NCBI RefSeq assembly: GCF_001724135.1
Contig: NZ_MEDS01000009.1
Span: 1 to 64,000 of the forward strand
Origin: Comamonas sp. SCN 65-56
GTDB lineage: Bacteria; Pseudomonadota; Gammaproteobacteria; Burkholderiales; Burkholderiaceae_C
DNA length: 64,000 nucleotides
Reading direction: 5' to 3'
Below the pieces are notes generated by a model, which worked only from the letters and a program-made list of their open reading frames with translations, searched no databases and was not told the DNA's origin. How positions within the stretch are numbered: the first letter of the stretch is position 1; each line of letters starts with the position of its first letter. Below are positions 43,157-51,642 of this stretch, in pieces. The position numbers and the translations under genes are program-made.

Positions 43157-43720
43157 TCACGGCGCCGGCCGCAGCAGGCGCACCGGCAGCGCCGTGCCAC
43201 GCGGCATGTCGCCGCGGCCCTTGGCCGAATCCATGTCCACCGCCCAGGCATGCTGCACCTTGAGCTCATCCCCACCTTTGCCGCCGCGTGCCGCGTTCTC
43301 GTAGGCATAGGGGTTAACCGCGCCGGCATTCACGCTGCTGGTGCCCGTCCAGTGCCAGCCCCCGGGGGCATTGGGAAACAGCACCGGGTCCACCGCCGGC
43401 GGATGGGCGCTGCGGTCCACCAGGCGGCGCAACTCGGCCACGCGCGGCAGACGCCAGCGCACGCCGTCGGCCTTCCAGCGCTGCGTGGCGAGCGCCTTGG
43501 CCTGCGCGTAGGTCAGCAGTCTCGCGCGGCCGGTGCAGGTTTTGCCGTCCCAATGCATGCCCTCGACACAGCGCGGCCAGGCAATCTTTGCGCGCGTATC
43601 GATCACCAGCGCACCATCGGCATGAACCCTGGCGGGCGCGCTCGTCTGCGCCGCCGCCGCCCCCGCCAGCAGCAGCCCGCCCGCAGCCAGGGCACAGTTC
43701 AGAAAAAAGCGCATGGACAT
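43157..43720 (-). CDS. DUF1566 domain secreted protein
   Basis: A 187-residue exported protein. The signal peptide runs MSMRFFLNCALAAGGLLLAGAAAAQ. The mature part shows the DUF1566/Lcl-like pattern: WPRCVEGMHWDGKTCTG with a cysteine pair, LLTYAQAKALA, WRLPRVAELRRLVDRS and HWTGTSSVNAGAVNPYAYEN. The domain is common in secreted proteins and adhesins of unknown function. GGGGG lies just before the ATG at 43720; an ATG two codons later is possible. It is divergent from the Bcr/CflA gene. Confidence 0.85.
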   Translation of the reverse strand: MSMRFFLNCALAAGGLLLAGAAAAQTSAPARVHADGALVIDTRAKIAWPRCVEGMHWDGKTCTGRARLLTYAQAKALATQRWKADGVRWRLPRVAELRRLVDRSAHPPAVDPVLFPNAPGGWHWTGTSSVNAGAVNPYAYENAARGGKGGDELKVQHAWAVDMDSAKGRGDMPRGTALPVRLLRPAP

Positions 43721-43866
43721 GGCACCCCCATAGGGCAATTGTGCGGTGTCGCCACCCATTCCGACAGCCGGAAATGCCGAGAAAACCAAGGGTAAACCCG
43801 AGGATGTTGCCCTGCCTTCCGCCGTGGCGACAGCGCAAGGCCGGCCGGCTGCGGACAATCGCGCCG

Positions 43867-45078
43867 ATGCCTTCCTCCCCATTCCTGCGCATGGCGCTGA
43901 TTCTCGGCCTGCTGTCCGCCATAGGCCCCTTTGCCATCGACATGTACCTGCCGGCGCTGCCGGACATCGGTGCGAGCCTGCACGCCGAGGTCGGCCCGGT
44001 GCAGTGGAGCTTGACCGCCTTCTTTCTGGCGCTGGGCGTAGGGCAGGTGGTTTACGGCCCGGTATCGGACATGCTCGGGCGCAAGCCGCCGCTGTACTTC
44101 GGGCTCGCGCTGTTTGTGCTGACCAGCATTGCCTGCGCCCTCACCAGCGATATCCGCATGCTGGTGCTGCTGCGCTTTCTGCAGGGCCTCGGTGCGGCTG
44201 CGGGTACGGTCATCCCGCGCGCCGTGGTACGCGATCTGCACACTGGCCACGAAGCCGCGCGCTTGATGTCCCTGCTGATGCTGGTGTTCAGCGTCTCGCC
44301 GCTGCTGGCGCCACTCATAGGCAGCGGCGTGATTGCGCTCACCGGCTGGCGCGGCGTGTTCTGGGTGGTGGCGCTGCTGGGTGTGGCGGGTGCGCTCATG
44401 GTGCGGCGTACGCTGCCGGAAACCCTGGCCCCCGAGAACCGCCACGCCGGCACGCTTGCCAACGCCGCGCGGGCCTATGGCGTACTGCTGCGCGATGTGC
44501 ACTATCTCGGCTTGGTGGGCATAGGCAGTTTCACGATGGCGGGTTTTTTCGTCTTCCTGGCCGGTTCACCGTTTGTCTTCATCAACCACTACGGGTTGAC
44601 GCCGGTGCAGTACAGCTTGGCGTTCTCCATCAACGCTGCCGCATTCTTCGTCAGCGCGCAGTTCACCGCGCGGCTAGGGCGGCGCTTCGGCCTGGAGCCC
44701 GTCACCGTCTGGGCCGCGAGCGGCGCGGGGGTGATGATGGTGCTGCTGCTGGCCTACTACCTGCTGGGCGGCGATGGCATGTGGGTATTGCTGACCTGCT
44801 ACTTCATTGCCAGTGGCTGCATGGGGCTGGTGATTCCCACCACCTCGGTACTGGCGCTGGACGATCACGGTCCGATCGCCGGTACCGCCTCGGCCCTGAT
44901 GGGCACGCTGCAGATGCTGATCGGCACAGTGGCGATGGCCGTTGCCGGCCTGTTTGCCACCGGCGATCCGCTGCCCATGGTGATTGGCATGGCGACGGGT
45001 GCGCTGATCGGGGTGCTGCTGACCTGGATCACGTTCCGCCACCGTCCGCAGGCGCTGGCCAAGGCGGGACCGGCGTGA
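43867..45078 (+). CDS. Bcr/CflA family multidrug efflux MFS transporter
   Basis: Twelve-helix major facilitator of the DHA1 group, 403 residues. The opening LLSAIGPFAIDMYLPALPDIGASL is characteristic of Bcr/CflA, followed by the loop motif GPVSDMLGRKPPL (motif A) and RFLQGLGAAAGTVIPRAVVRDL. Relatives export bicyclomycin, chloramphenicol or sulfonamides; the substrate here is unknown. The ATG at 43867 was chosen by homology. The start of the next MFS gene overlaps its stop codon (GTGA), so the two exporters are probably made together. Confidence 0.92.
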   Translation: MPSSPFLRMALILGLLSAIGPFAIDMYLPALPDIGASLHAEVGPVQWSLTAFFLALGVGQVVYGPVSDMLGRKPPLYFGLALFVLTSIACALTSDIRMLVLLRFLQGLGAAAGTVIPRAVVRDLHTGHEAARLMSLLMLVFSVSPLLAPLIGSGVIALTGWRGVFWVVALLGVAGALMVRRTLPETLAPENRHAGTLANAARAYGVLLRDVHYLGLVGIGSFTMAGFFVFLAGSPFVFINHYGLTPVQYSLAFSINAAAFFVSAQFTARLGRRFGLEPVTVWAASGAGVMMVLLLAYYLLGGDGMWVLLTCYFIASGCMGLVIPTTSVLALDDHGPIAGTASALMGTLQMLIGTVAMAVAGLFATGDPLPMVIGMATGALIGVLLTWITFRHRPQALAKAGPA

Positions 45079-46460
45079 ACACACCGGTGCCGGATGGCTT
45101 GAGCGAGCCGCAACGCTCGCGCGCGATGCGGGTGATCGTGCTCGGGCTGACGCTCGCGGTGCTCGATACCAGCATCGTCAACCTGGCACTACCCGATATT
45201 GCGCGCGAGCTGCGCATGAATGCGGCGCAAAGTGTGTGGGTGGTCAACGCCTACCAGCTCGCCACCCTGGTGTCGCTGTTGCCGCTGGCAGCCATCGGCG
45301 AGCGCATCGGCTACAGGCGCGTGTACCGCGCCGGCATGCTGCTGTTTGCACTCGCCTCGATCGCGGCCATGCTGGCTACCAGCATGGGCACGCTGATTGC
45401 TGCGCGAGCCCTGCAGGGGCTGGGCGCATCGGGCATCATGGCGGTGAACTCCGCGCTGGTACGGCTCATCTATCCCGCCGATCGCCTGGGCCGAGGCATG
45501 GCGCTCAACTCGCTGGTGGTGGCCGTCTCAGCCATGGCGGGGCCCACGGTGTCGGCGCTGATTCTGTCGGTCGCCAGCTGGCCCTGGCTGTTCGCGCTCA
45601 ACCTGCCGCTGGGCGTGCTGGCCTGGGAGCGCGCCGGGCGCGTGCTGCCGCGCAATCCTGCAAGCAGCACGCCCGCCGCGCGTTTTTCCTTGCTGGACGT
45701 GCTGCTGAACGCAGCCATGTTCGGTCTGTTGTTCCTGGGCAGCGCCGAGCTGACGCAGCGCGGCGGTGACATGCAAGCGCCTGTGATCTCGGGCTGGTGG
45801 CTGCTCGCCGCCGGGCTGGCCGTGGGCGCGGTGCATCTACGGCGCCAGTGGTCTCTCGCCGTGCCGCTGGTGCCAGTCGACCTGCTGCGCATCCCGGTGT
45901 TCGCGCTCTCCATGGGTGCGTCGATTGGCGCCTTCTGCGCACAGATGTTGAGCTTTCTCGCGCTTCCGTTTTTATTGCTGCAGACGCACGGCCAGAGCCA
46001 CTTGCAGGCTGGTTTGCTGATTACCGCCTGGCCGCTGGCCACAGCCATCGTCGCGCCGATTGCGGGGCGTCTGATCGGGCGCTTTCACGACGGCATGCTG
46101 GGCGGCCTGGGCATGGCGGTGTTTGCCTGCGGCCTCACCGCACTCTCGCTCATGCCCGTGCAGGCAGGCAACCTCGACGTCGCCTGGCGCATGGCATTGG
46201 CAGGTGCGGGGTTCGCGCTGTTTCAATCGCCCAACAACCACACCATTGTGTCTTCCGCTCCGCTGCACCGCAGCGGCGGTGCCAGCGGCATGCTGGGTAC
46301 GGCGCGCCTGACCGGCCAGACGCTGGGCGCAGTCATCCTTGCCGCCCTCTTCTCGCTGTATCCCGGGCACGACGGCCGTGCGGAATCGCTGGGGCTGCTG
46401 CTGGCCGCCGGCTTTGCCGTGGCCTCGGGCATCTGCAGCTCACTGCGCGTGCGGACGTGA
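45075..46460 (+). CDS. MFS transporter, DHA2 (EmrB/QacA-like) family
   Basis: Drug:proton antiporter with about fourteen helices in 461 residues. Family motifs include TLAVLDTSIVNLALPDIAREL (motif D1 region), WVVNAYQLATLVSLLPLAAIGERIGYRR, ARALQGLGASGIMAVNSALVRLIYP and the C-terminal SPNNHTIVSSAP. The start is GTG at 45075, overlapping the previous stop codon, with AAGGCGG upstream. A fused tail or outer-membrane partner is absent. It converges on the glycoside hydrolase gene, with a terminator hairpin between. Confidence 0.9.
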   Translation: MNTPVPDGLSEPQRSRAMRVIVLGLTLAVLDTSIVNLALPDIARELRMNAAQSVWVVNAYQLATLVSLLPLAAIGERIGYRRVYRAGMLLFALASIAAMLATSMGTLIAARALQGLGASGIMAVNSALVRLIYPADRLGRGMALNSLVVAVSAMAGPTVSALILSVASWPWLFALNLPLGVLAWERAGRVLPRNPASSTPAARFSLLDVLLNAAMFGLLFLGSAELTQRGGDMQAPVISGWWLLAAGLAVGAVHLRRQWSLAVPLVPVDLLRIPVFALSMGASIGAFCAQMLSFLALPFLLLQTHGQSHLQAGLLITAWPLATAIVAPIAGRLIGRFHDGMLGGLGMAVFACGLTALSLMPVQAGNLDVAWRMALAGAGFALFQSPNNHTIVSSAPLHRSGGASGMLGTARLTGQTLGAVILAALFSLYPGHDGRAESLGLLLAAGFAVASGICSSLRVRT

Positions 46461-46490
46461 AAAGTCCCTGCGCCCTGTGGCGGCGCAGGG
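46461..46490 (-). terminator. Rho-independent terminator of the glycoside hydrolase gene
   Basis: CCCTGCGCC (46466-46474) and GGCGCAGGG (46482-46490) are perfect 9-base arms around a 7-base loop. On the minus strand ACTTTTC follows the stem. On the plus strand there is no T-run. Confidence 0.65.
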
Positions 46491-46502
46491 CTTGCACCAC
46501 GA

Positions 46503-48509
46503 TTACTTGAAGTACACCGACAAGGCCGGCAGCAGGCCTTCAGGATGAGCGCTGCTGACCAGCGGCACCAGCTTGTCGACGTTGTAGGTCACGTCGTCGT
46601 GAAACCCTGCCCAGAACCCCTTTTCAGCGTTCCACATGCCGAACGCGCCGGTCTTGGACTGGCACAGCGTGCCGCCGTAGGCGTTGATGCCAAAGGTGCT
46701 CTCGGAGTTGTCAGCGCCACCATCGCGCTTCGAGTTCGCGTTTTGCCACTCGAAGATCGCAAAGCCCTTGACCATAGACTGCGGATTGGCGTCCATGTAC
46801 TCGCGCACGGCGCTCGCCTGACCCAGCACCGCATCCACCTTGGCGTCGACGCCTATCTGCCAGCTGTAAGTACCCAGCTCGGTGATCATGAGCGGCACGC
46901 CCAGGTTCAGGTCGTCGTAGGCCTTGAGGATGTTGTCCCTGAGGTCATTGCCGTCCTTGCGCTTGAAGGTCTGCACCGAGTTGTAGAAGTGGCCGTTGTA
47001 GATCTCGGGCGGCAACTGGTCGCGCAGCATCCGGTAAAAATCTTTCTCTTTGGCGTTGCTGATGGGCACCGTCATGTAGTGATCGGGCGCGAGCTTGTGG
47101 ATGAGCCCCGCCACCTTGATCGCCTTCGGCATCAGCGTGGCCGCCGTCTCGCCATACTTGTCCAGATCCAGCTCGTTGCCGATGCTGAAGGAGTGCACCG
47201 CCGGGTGGATGGCGCCGTTTTTCTTCACGCTGTTGATGATCTGCGTCACCGTGTGCTCTATGTTGTCCCAGGGCCGGTTGCCATCGACCTGGTTCCTGAA
47301 GTTGTAGTTCGAAATCGGGATGATGACCTTGATGCCGAGCTCCTGTGCCTTGTCCAGGAAAGCGATGTGGCCGCTGCCCGCGGTCATCCACTTGTCGGAG
47401 CCACGCTGGTAGTTGTAGTCGTACAGGCGCACCAGGTTCACGCCCTGCGCGGCCATGGCCTCAAGGTCGTTGCGCCCGCAGCCGTCCTTGCTGCCCCACA
47501 GTGCCTGGAAGGCCGAAGCCGTAGTGTCCGAATCAAAGAAAGCACCGTCGGGTGCATGGGTGAATTGGGCCGGAATGGCCGAATACGCCACGCCGCGCCA
47601 TGCCTTGCTGAACACGTCAGAGGGATTGTTGCGTGCGCCCGCATCGACAAACAGCACCACGTTGCGCAGCACCGAATCGGCGGCCGGAATGCCGGGGCCG
47701 CTGACCGGCGTGACCGCGAAGCTCAGCGTCTGAACGCTTGCGTCGTAACGCGGATCGGACAGGGTGAGCGGCTGGATGTCGTAATCCCCATCGCCCAGAT
47801 CGCCAGCCACCGACGCATTGGGCAGCGCCGCGGCAAAGCGCTCGGGCCAAAGGTTGATGAAATTGCCAAGCATCTCGGTATCGGCGGCGCGCGCCGGCGC
47901 GTTGTTCATCCACAGTACGTCGCCGACAACGCCCTGCATTTGCAGGCGCCAGCCACCAGCGCCGTCGCTCACCACCGTGCTGCGCTCGGCCGCCAGCGCA
48001 AAGGTGGAGCCCTCCGCCGGGGGCTGCAGATTGTTGAGCAGCGTGAGCACCGCGGTGCCAAAGGTCGCGGGCGGCGCGCTCGCGGCCGATGCGCTTCGAT
48101 GCAGAGTCAAACGCAAGGTGCGCGAGGCGGCGTCGTAGCTCACGGCCTGCACGCTGCCAAAAACGGCATTCACCCCGGCGGGGGTGTAGGCCTGCAGCAA
48201 GCCGTTGGGCGCCACCTGGCCATAGACGCGTTGCCAGTACGCGGGCGCCGTGAAATCCTCTGTTGCGCCATCGCCCGTGAGACGCGCGGGCCGATCGCTG
48301 TACCAATCGACCCGGGGCTCGACACCGGTGAGCACCACGCTGTAGCTCGTGCCCGTGGCATCGGGCTGCATCTGTCCGCCAGCGGACGAGAGCAGATAAA
48401 TGCGCTGCGTGAGGTCGCCGCCGTCATCCGCGGCGGGGGTGTCGTTGCCACCGCCGCAGCCGGCCAGCAGCAGCGCGAAGCTGAAGAACAATAGTTGAAG
48501 GACTCTCAT
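46503..48509 (-). CDS. Lipoprotein with duplicated N-terminal domain and glycoside hydrolase-like barrel
   Basis: Lipoprotein signal (LLLAGC, Cys18). Residues 56-160 and 186-290 look like two copies of one beta-rich domain: LTGVEPRVDWYSDRPAR in the first lines up with MQGVVGDVLWMNNAPAR in the second, and both end in a strand (AVLTLLNN, VVLFVDAG) after a conserved YDAS segment. Residues 300-668 resemble a clan GH-A TIM barrel: VNLVRLYDYNY, SFSIGNELDLD with the putative acid/base Glu446, and MITELGTYSW with the putative nucleophile Glu544. The substrate is probably a beta-glucan-like polysaccharide, by fold only. The ATG at 48509 was chosen for the signal peptide. Confidence 0.75.
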   Translation of the reverse strand: MRVLQLLFFSFALLLAGCGGGNDTPAADDGGDLTQRIYLLSSAGGQMQPDATGTSYSVVLTGVEPRVDWYSDRPARLTGDGATEDFTAPAYWQRVYGQVAPNGLLQAYTPAGVNAVFGSVQAVSYDAASRTLRLTLHRSASAASAPPATFGTAVLTLLNNLQPPAEGSTFALAAERSTVVSDGAGGWRLQMQGVVGDVLWMNNAPARAADTEMLGNFINLWPERFAAALPNASVAGDLGDGDYDIQPLTLSDPRYDASVQTLSFAVTPVSGPGIPAADSVLRNVVLFVDAGARNNPSDVFSKAWRGVAYSAIPAQFTHAPDGAFFDSDTTASAFQALWGSKDGCGRNDLEAMAAQGVNLVRLYDYNYQRGSDKWMTAGSGHIAFLDKAQELGIKVIIPISNYNFRNQVDGNRPWDNIEHTVTQIINSVKKNGAIHPAVHSFSIGNELDLDKYGETAATLMPKAIKVAGLIHKLAPDHYMTVPISNAKEKDFYRMLRDQLPPEIYNGHFYNSVQTFKRKDGNDLRDNILKAYDDLNLGVPLMITELGTYSWQIGVDAKVDAVLGQASAVREYMDANPQSMVKGFAIFEWQNANSKRDGGADNSESTFGINAYGGTLCQSKTGAFGMWNAEKGFWAGFHDDVTYNVDKLVPLVSSAHPEGLLPALSVYFK

Positions 48510-48586
48510 GACAAGGCTCCGTGAAGTGAACGGGATTGGGGCAGCGCAGGGCGGTGCCTGCAAACGGGGATGTGGCATGGTGCGGT

Positions 48587-50167
48587 TCAGGAAGCCGCGG
48601 CGGCGCGGGTGAAGAGCCCATGCGACAGGTCTTCGGCGTAACGCTCGATGCGCATGGCACCATCAGCAAATTCAACCGTCGACAGGGACTGCGGCGCCGC
48701 GCTCTCACCGCCGGGTGAGAACACGAACACGCGACCACTCCAGTGGCGCAGCGGGTAACTGACCGCGGCGGGGCCGATGGTGAGCAACAGTCCGCCCTGA
48801 CCCACCGTGACCTGCGCCGTGCCAAAGTAATCGTTCACGTAGCGCCCGGTGCAATCGGCCAGCGGCGGCGCTGCTTCGGGCTGCGCCGGTGGCTGCTCAC
48901 CCGCCAGGCGCCCTTCGGGTTTGTACAGGTCGTGCATGGCGGCCTGCATGCTCGCGAGCCAGTCGGTGGACGACTGGCCCACGGCCACGTCGCCCCAGGC
49001 CAGCTCGCCCAAGCGCAGCGCAATCGCCTCCGCGAGGCCGCGCGGCGGCGCATTGGTAAGCACGGTGATCCCGAGCTGCGCCTGCGGCCACAGCACCACG
49101 CTGGTGGCCGCCCCCATCAGAAAAGCGCCGGAATGCGAGACGCTGGCGTGGCCGCGAGGGTCGGCCCCGACATTGAAACCGTAACCGTATTTGCCGCCCG
49201 GGCGTGCCGTCATCGCGGCCTGCAACGCCGCTGCGCTGGCCAATGGCTTGCCCTGCCACACGCCGCCCGCAAGGACGAGCTTCATCCACTGCGCCATGTC
49301 GGCGGCGCTGGAACTCACCCCCCCGGCGGGAGACTGTGCATCGGGCCGCCGGGGCGGCTCTTGCACCACATAGCGCGCAGGCATGGCACCATAGCTGTCC
49401 CAGCTGATGCCGGCCACCACATGGCCCCACGCGCGGTTGTCCTGCGCCGCGAAGTCGGCAAAGCGCGAGCTGGTGCGACGCATGCCCAGCGGCTCGTAGA
49501 GCGCGTGCTGCGACAGGCTCTCCCAATCGATTCCCTGCGCCTGCGCCATGGCCTGCGCCGCCGCCGTCAGGCCGAAGTTGGTGTAGTCATAACTGCCGTA
49601 GGGCTTGAGCGCCACCAGCCGCAGGCGCTGCAAAATTTGCGAGCGCGTGTAGCCCATGTCTTCCAGCACGTCGCCCGCGTGATCGGGCAGGCCGCTGCGG
49701 TGGGCATACAGGTCGCCCAGCGTCAGGCGCGCGTTATCCGCGGGCGACGGATAGGCGAGCGCGAAATCCGGCAACAATTGATCAATCGGCGTGTTCCAGT
49801 CCACCAACCGGCCGGCCAGCGCATGCGCGCCACCGGGCATGCATACCGCCATCACGGTAGCGCCCACCGGTTTGGAGACCGAGGCCAGTTGGAACACGGT
49901 ATCCGCATCGACGGCGGCTGCCTGTCCGACCCGGCGCACGCCATAGCCACGCGCATGCACGGTTTCGCCGCGAAACACCACCGAAACCGACGCGCCTGGC
50001 ACTCCCGTGCGCGCCAGCCATTGCGGCACCTGCTGGTCGATGGCCGCCAGCGCATCGCGCACGCGGGCCTCGGTGACGTCGGCATCGGCCGAACCACCGC
50101 CAGCGCTCATGGACCAGGGCAGGGCCACCAAGCCACCCGCAGACAACAGCCAGGATCGACGCAGCAT
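48587..50167 (-). CDS. Serine hydrolase, class C beta-lactamase family
   Basis: Periplasmic penicillin-binding-protein-like hydrolase of 526 residues. An N-terminal signal (MLRRSWLLSAGGLVALPWS) precedes the catalytic domain with the SxxK motif SVSK (96-99), the YxN motif YTN (195-197) and HSG (345-347) in place of KTG. A C-terminal extension of about 130 residues (from near 390) is beta-rich, like the DUF3471-type tails of such enzymes. The family includes esterases, D-aminopeptidases and lactamases; the replaced KTG argues for an esterase or peptidase role. GGAGG lies seven bases before the ATG at 50167. Confidence 0.87.
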   Translation of the reverse strand: MLRRSWLLSAGGLVALPWSMSAGGGSADADVTEARVRDALAAIDQQVPQWLARTGVPGASVSVVFRGETVHARGYGVRRVGQAAAVDADTVFQLASVSKPVGATVMAVCMPGGAHALAGRLVDWNTPIDQLLPDFALAYPSPADNARLTLGDLYAHRSGLPDHAGDVLEDMGYTRSQILQRLRLVALKPYGSYDYTNFGLTAAAQAMAQAQGIDWESLSQHALYEPLGMRRTSSRFADFAAQDNRAWGHVVAGISWDSYGAMPARYVVQEPPRRPDAQSPAGGVSSSAADMAQWMKLVLAGGVWQGKPLASAAALQAAMTARPGGKYGYGFNVGADPRGHASVSHSGAFLMGAATSVVLWPQAQLGITVLTNAPPRGLAEAIALRLGELAWGDVAVGQSSTDWLASMQAAMHDLYKPEGRLAGEQPPAQPEAAPPLADCTGRYVNDYFGTAQVTVGQGGLLLTIGPAAVSYPLRHWSGRVFVFSPGGESAAPQSLSTVEFADGAMRIERYAEDLSHGLFTRAAAAS

Positions 50168-50295
50168 CTTCAAACCTCCAGGAAACGAATGGGATGCACT
50201 GTATGCCTGTACGGCGCAATCCGTCGCAACGACTTGCCTGCCGCCGTCCCGGGTTGCGGCGCGACGTCCCGGTGCCGCACTCGCGCGGTTGCAGC

Positions 50296-51642
50296 TCACA
50301 CGGCAAATACCTCGTCCAGCCAATCCATGGACACCGCTGCCGAATACCCCAGATTCGCCGTCTGGCAATGCCCTTCCGCGCCCTCCTCCAGCGTGAAGAC
50401 ATGGCTGGCCGCCGGCCCCGCGACGCTGCGCAGAAAGCGCGCGTGCTGCGCCAGCGGCTCCTTGCCTTCGCCGCTGCCCACGAGCGCAAGCGCCGGGCAA
50501 CGGATGCTTTTGAGCGCCGCTTCGTCCACGCGAAACGCGCGCAGGTACTCGTAGGTGGCGCGAAAGCTGGGCTGCCCAATGCGCAGCATCAGGTTGCGCA
50601 GCATTTCACGGGTTTGCGCCGGCATCGCGTCGGGCGGCAGGTGGTCGATGTCTTCCAGCCGGATGTCCTCCTCGGGTGGCATCTGCGCCGGATCGAAGCC
50701 GACGAAGGACACCATGTAGGCGTGCAGATCGACGATGGGCGAGTTGGCGATCAGCGCGGTGACGCGTGCGTCGTGCGCCGCGATGCGCGTGGCAAAGTAG
50801 CCGCCGTAGCTGATACCCATCAGCGCGACATGGCGCGCATCGGTGTCGGAGCGCGCAAGGACATGGTCGAGCGCCAGCTTGCCCACGCGCTCGTACTCGG
50901 GGATGAAGCCCATCGTCGGGTAGAACCTGAGCGTGTCCATCTGCCCCGGCCCGGCGAAAAGGAACAGGTGGTAGCCCCGCGCCAGTGCCGCGCGGCCATA
51001 AGCGATCCAGGTTTCTTCCAGCGTGCCGTCGTAGCCGCTGATCAGCATCAGGGTCTTGGCCTTCGCACGCCCGACCTGCGGCGCACGCACGTAGTAGGCG
51101 GGCAGCGGCGTATCGCCCCAGGGCAGGTTCACCTCTTCACAGTCCACGCCACCCGCCTGCATCGCCGCCTTGAAGCAGGCACGGCTTTGCAGGCCGTGGC
51201 GGCGGTGCTCGGCATCGGTGATGCTGGCGTAGTACTCGGCCGCGCGGTAGCTGTTGCAGGCGACGAGGTATTGCTCCTGTGCGCTCAGCGCATGGCCGCG
51301 CTGCGCGCGCACCAGCGCATCGGCCTCCTGGCGCGCTGCGGCGGCGGCGAACTCGCGCACCCAGCTGGCCGGGTCGGCATTGGTGATGCGTTGCGCCAGC
51401 GCCAGGCATTCGCCGAGCGACGCGCCGCCGTAGCGTGCGGCGCCGATCTGGCGGATGAGCTGAAAGTCCATCTCCGCATCGGCAAACCCGGCCACGCGCA
51501 ACTGTCCGCGCTCTAAACCGGAATCGCCGCCGGATTCCTTGGCCGAGGCACTGCAGCCAGACACCGCGGGCGCCATCAGCGCGCTGGCGGCGCCAGCCAG
51601 AAAGCTGCGCCGGGGCAGGCCGCTGTCAAGAAGTGATGTCAT
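50296..51642 (-). CDS. Tat-exported alpha/beta hydrolase (lipoprotein)
   Basis: A 448-residue hydrolase. The N-terminus has a twin-arginine signal (PRRSFLAGAASALMAPAVSGC) with a lipobox cysteine at 30, so the enzyme is probably exported folded and lipid-anchored. A helical cap-like region (residues 60-165) precedes the hydrolase fold: LMLISGYDGTLEE forms the oxyanion region, GISYGG holds the nucleophile Ser278, and EGHCQTA near the end supplies the histidine. The layout recalls dipeptidyl-peptidase- or 2,6-dihydropseudooxynicotine-hydrolase-like enzymes. Its ATG overlaps the stop of the upstream araC-type gene (ATGA), so the two are coupled. Confidence 0.85.
   Translation of the reverse strand: MTSLLDSGLPRRSFLAGAASALMAPAVSGCSASAKESGGDSGLERGQLRVAGFADAEMDFQLIRQIGAARYGGASLGECLALAQRITNADPASWVREFAAAAARQEADALVRAQRGHALSAQEQYLVACNSYRAAEYYASITDAEHRRHGLQSRACFKAAMQAGGVDCEEVNLPWGDTPLPAYYVRAPQVGRAKAKTLMLISGYDGTLEETWIAYGRAALARGYHLFLFAGPGQMDTLRFYPTMGFIPEYERVGKLALDHVLARSDTDARHVALMGISYGGYFATRIAAHDARVTALIANSPIVDLHAYMVSFVGFDPAQMPPEEDIRLEDIDHLPPDAMPAQTREMLRNLMLRIGQPSFRATYEYLRAFRVDEAALKSIRCPALALVGSGEGKEPLAQHARFLRSVAGPAASHVFTLEEGAEGHCQTANLGYSAAVSMDWLDEVFAV

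Noticed and set aside
46545-50554. Long plus-strand frames opposite the glycoside hydrolase and serine hydrolase genes
   Set aside because: Both are antisense shadows with improbable composition; the minus-strand genes carry signal peptides and catalytic motifs.
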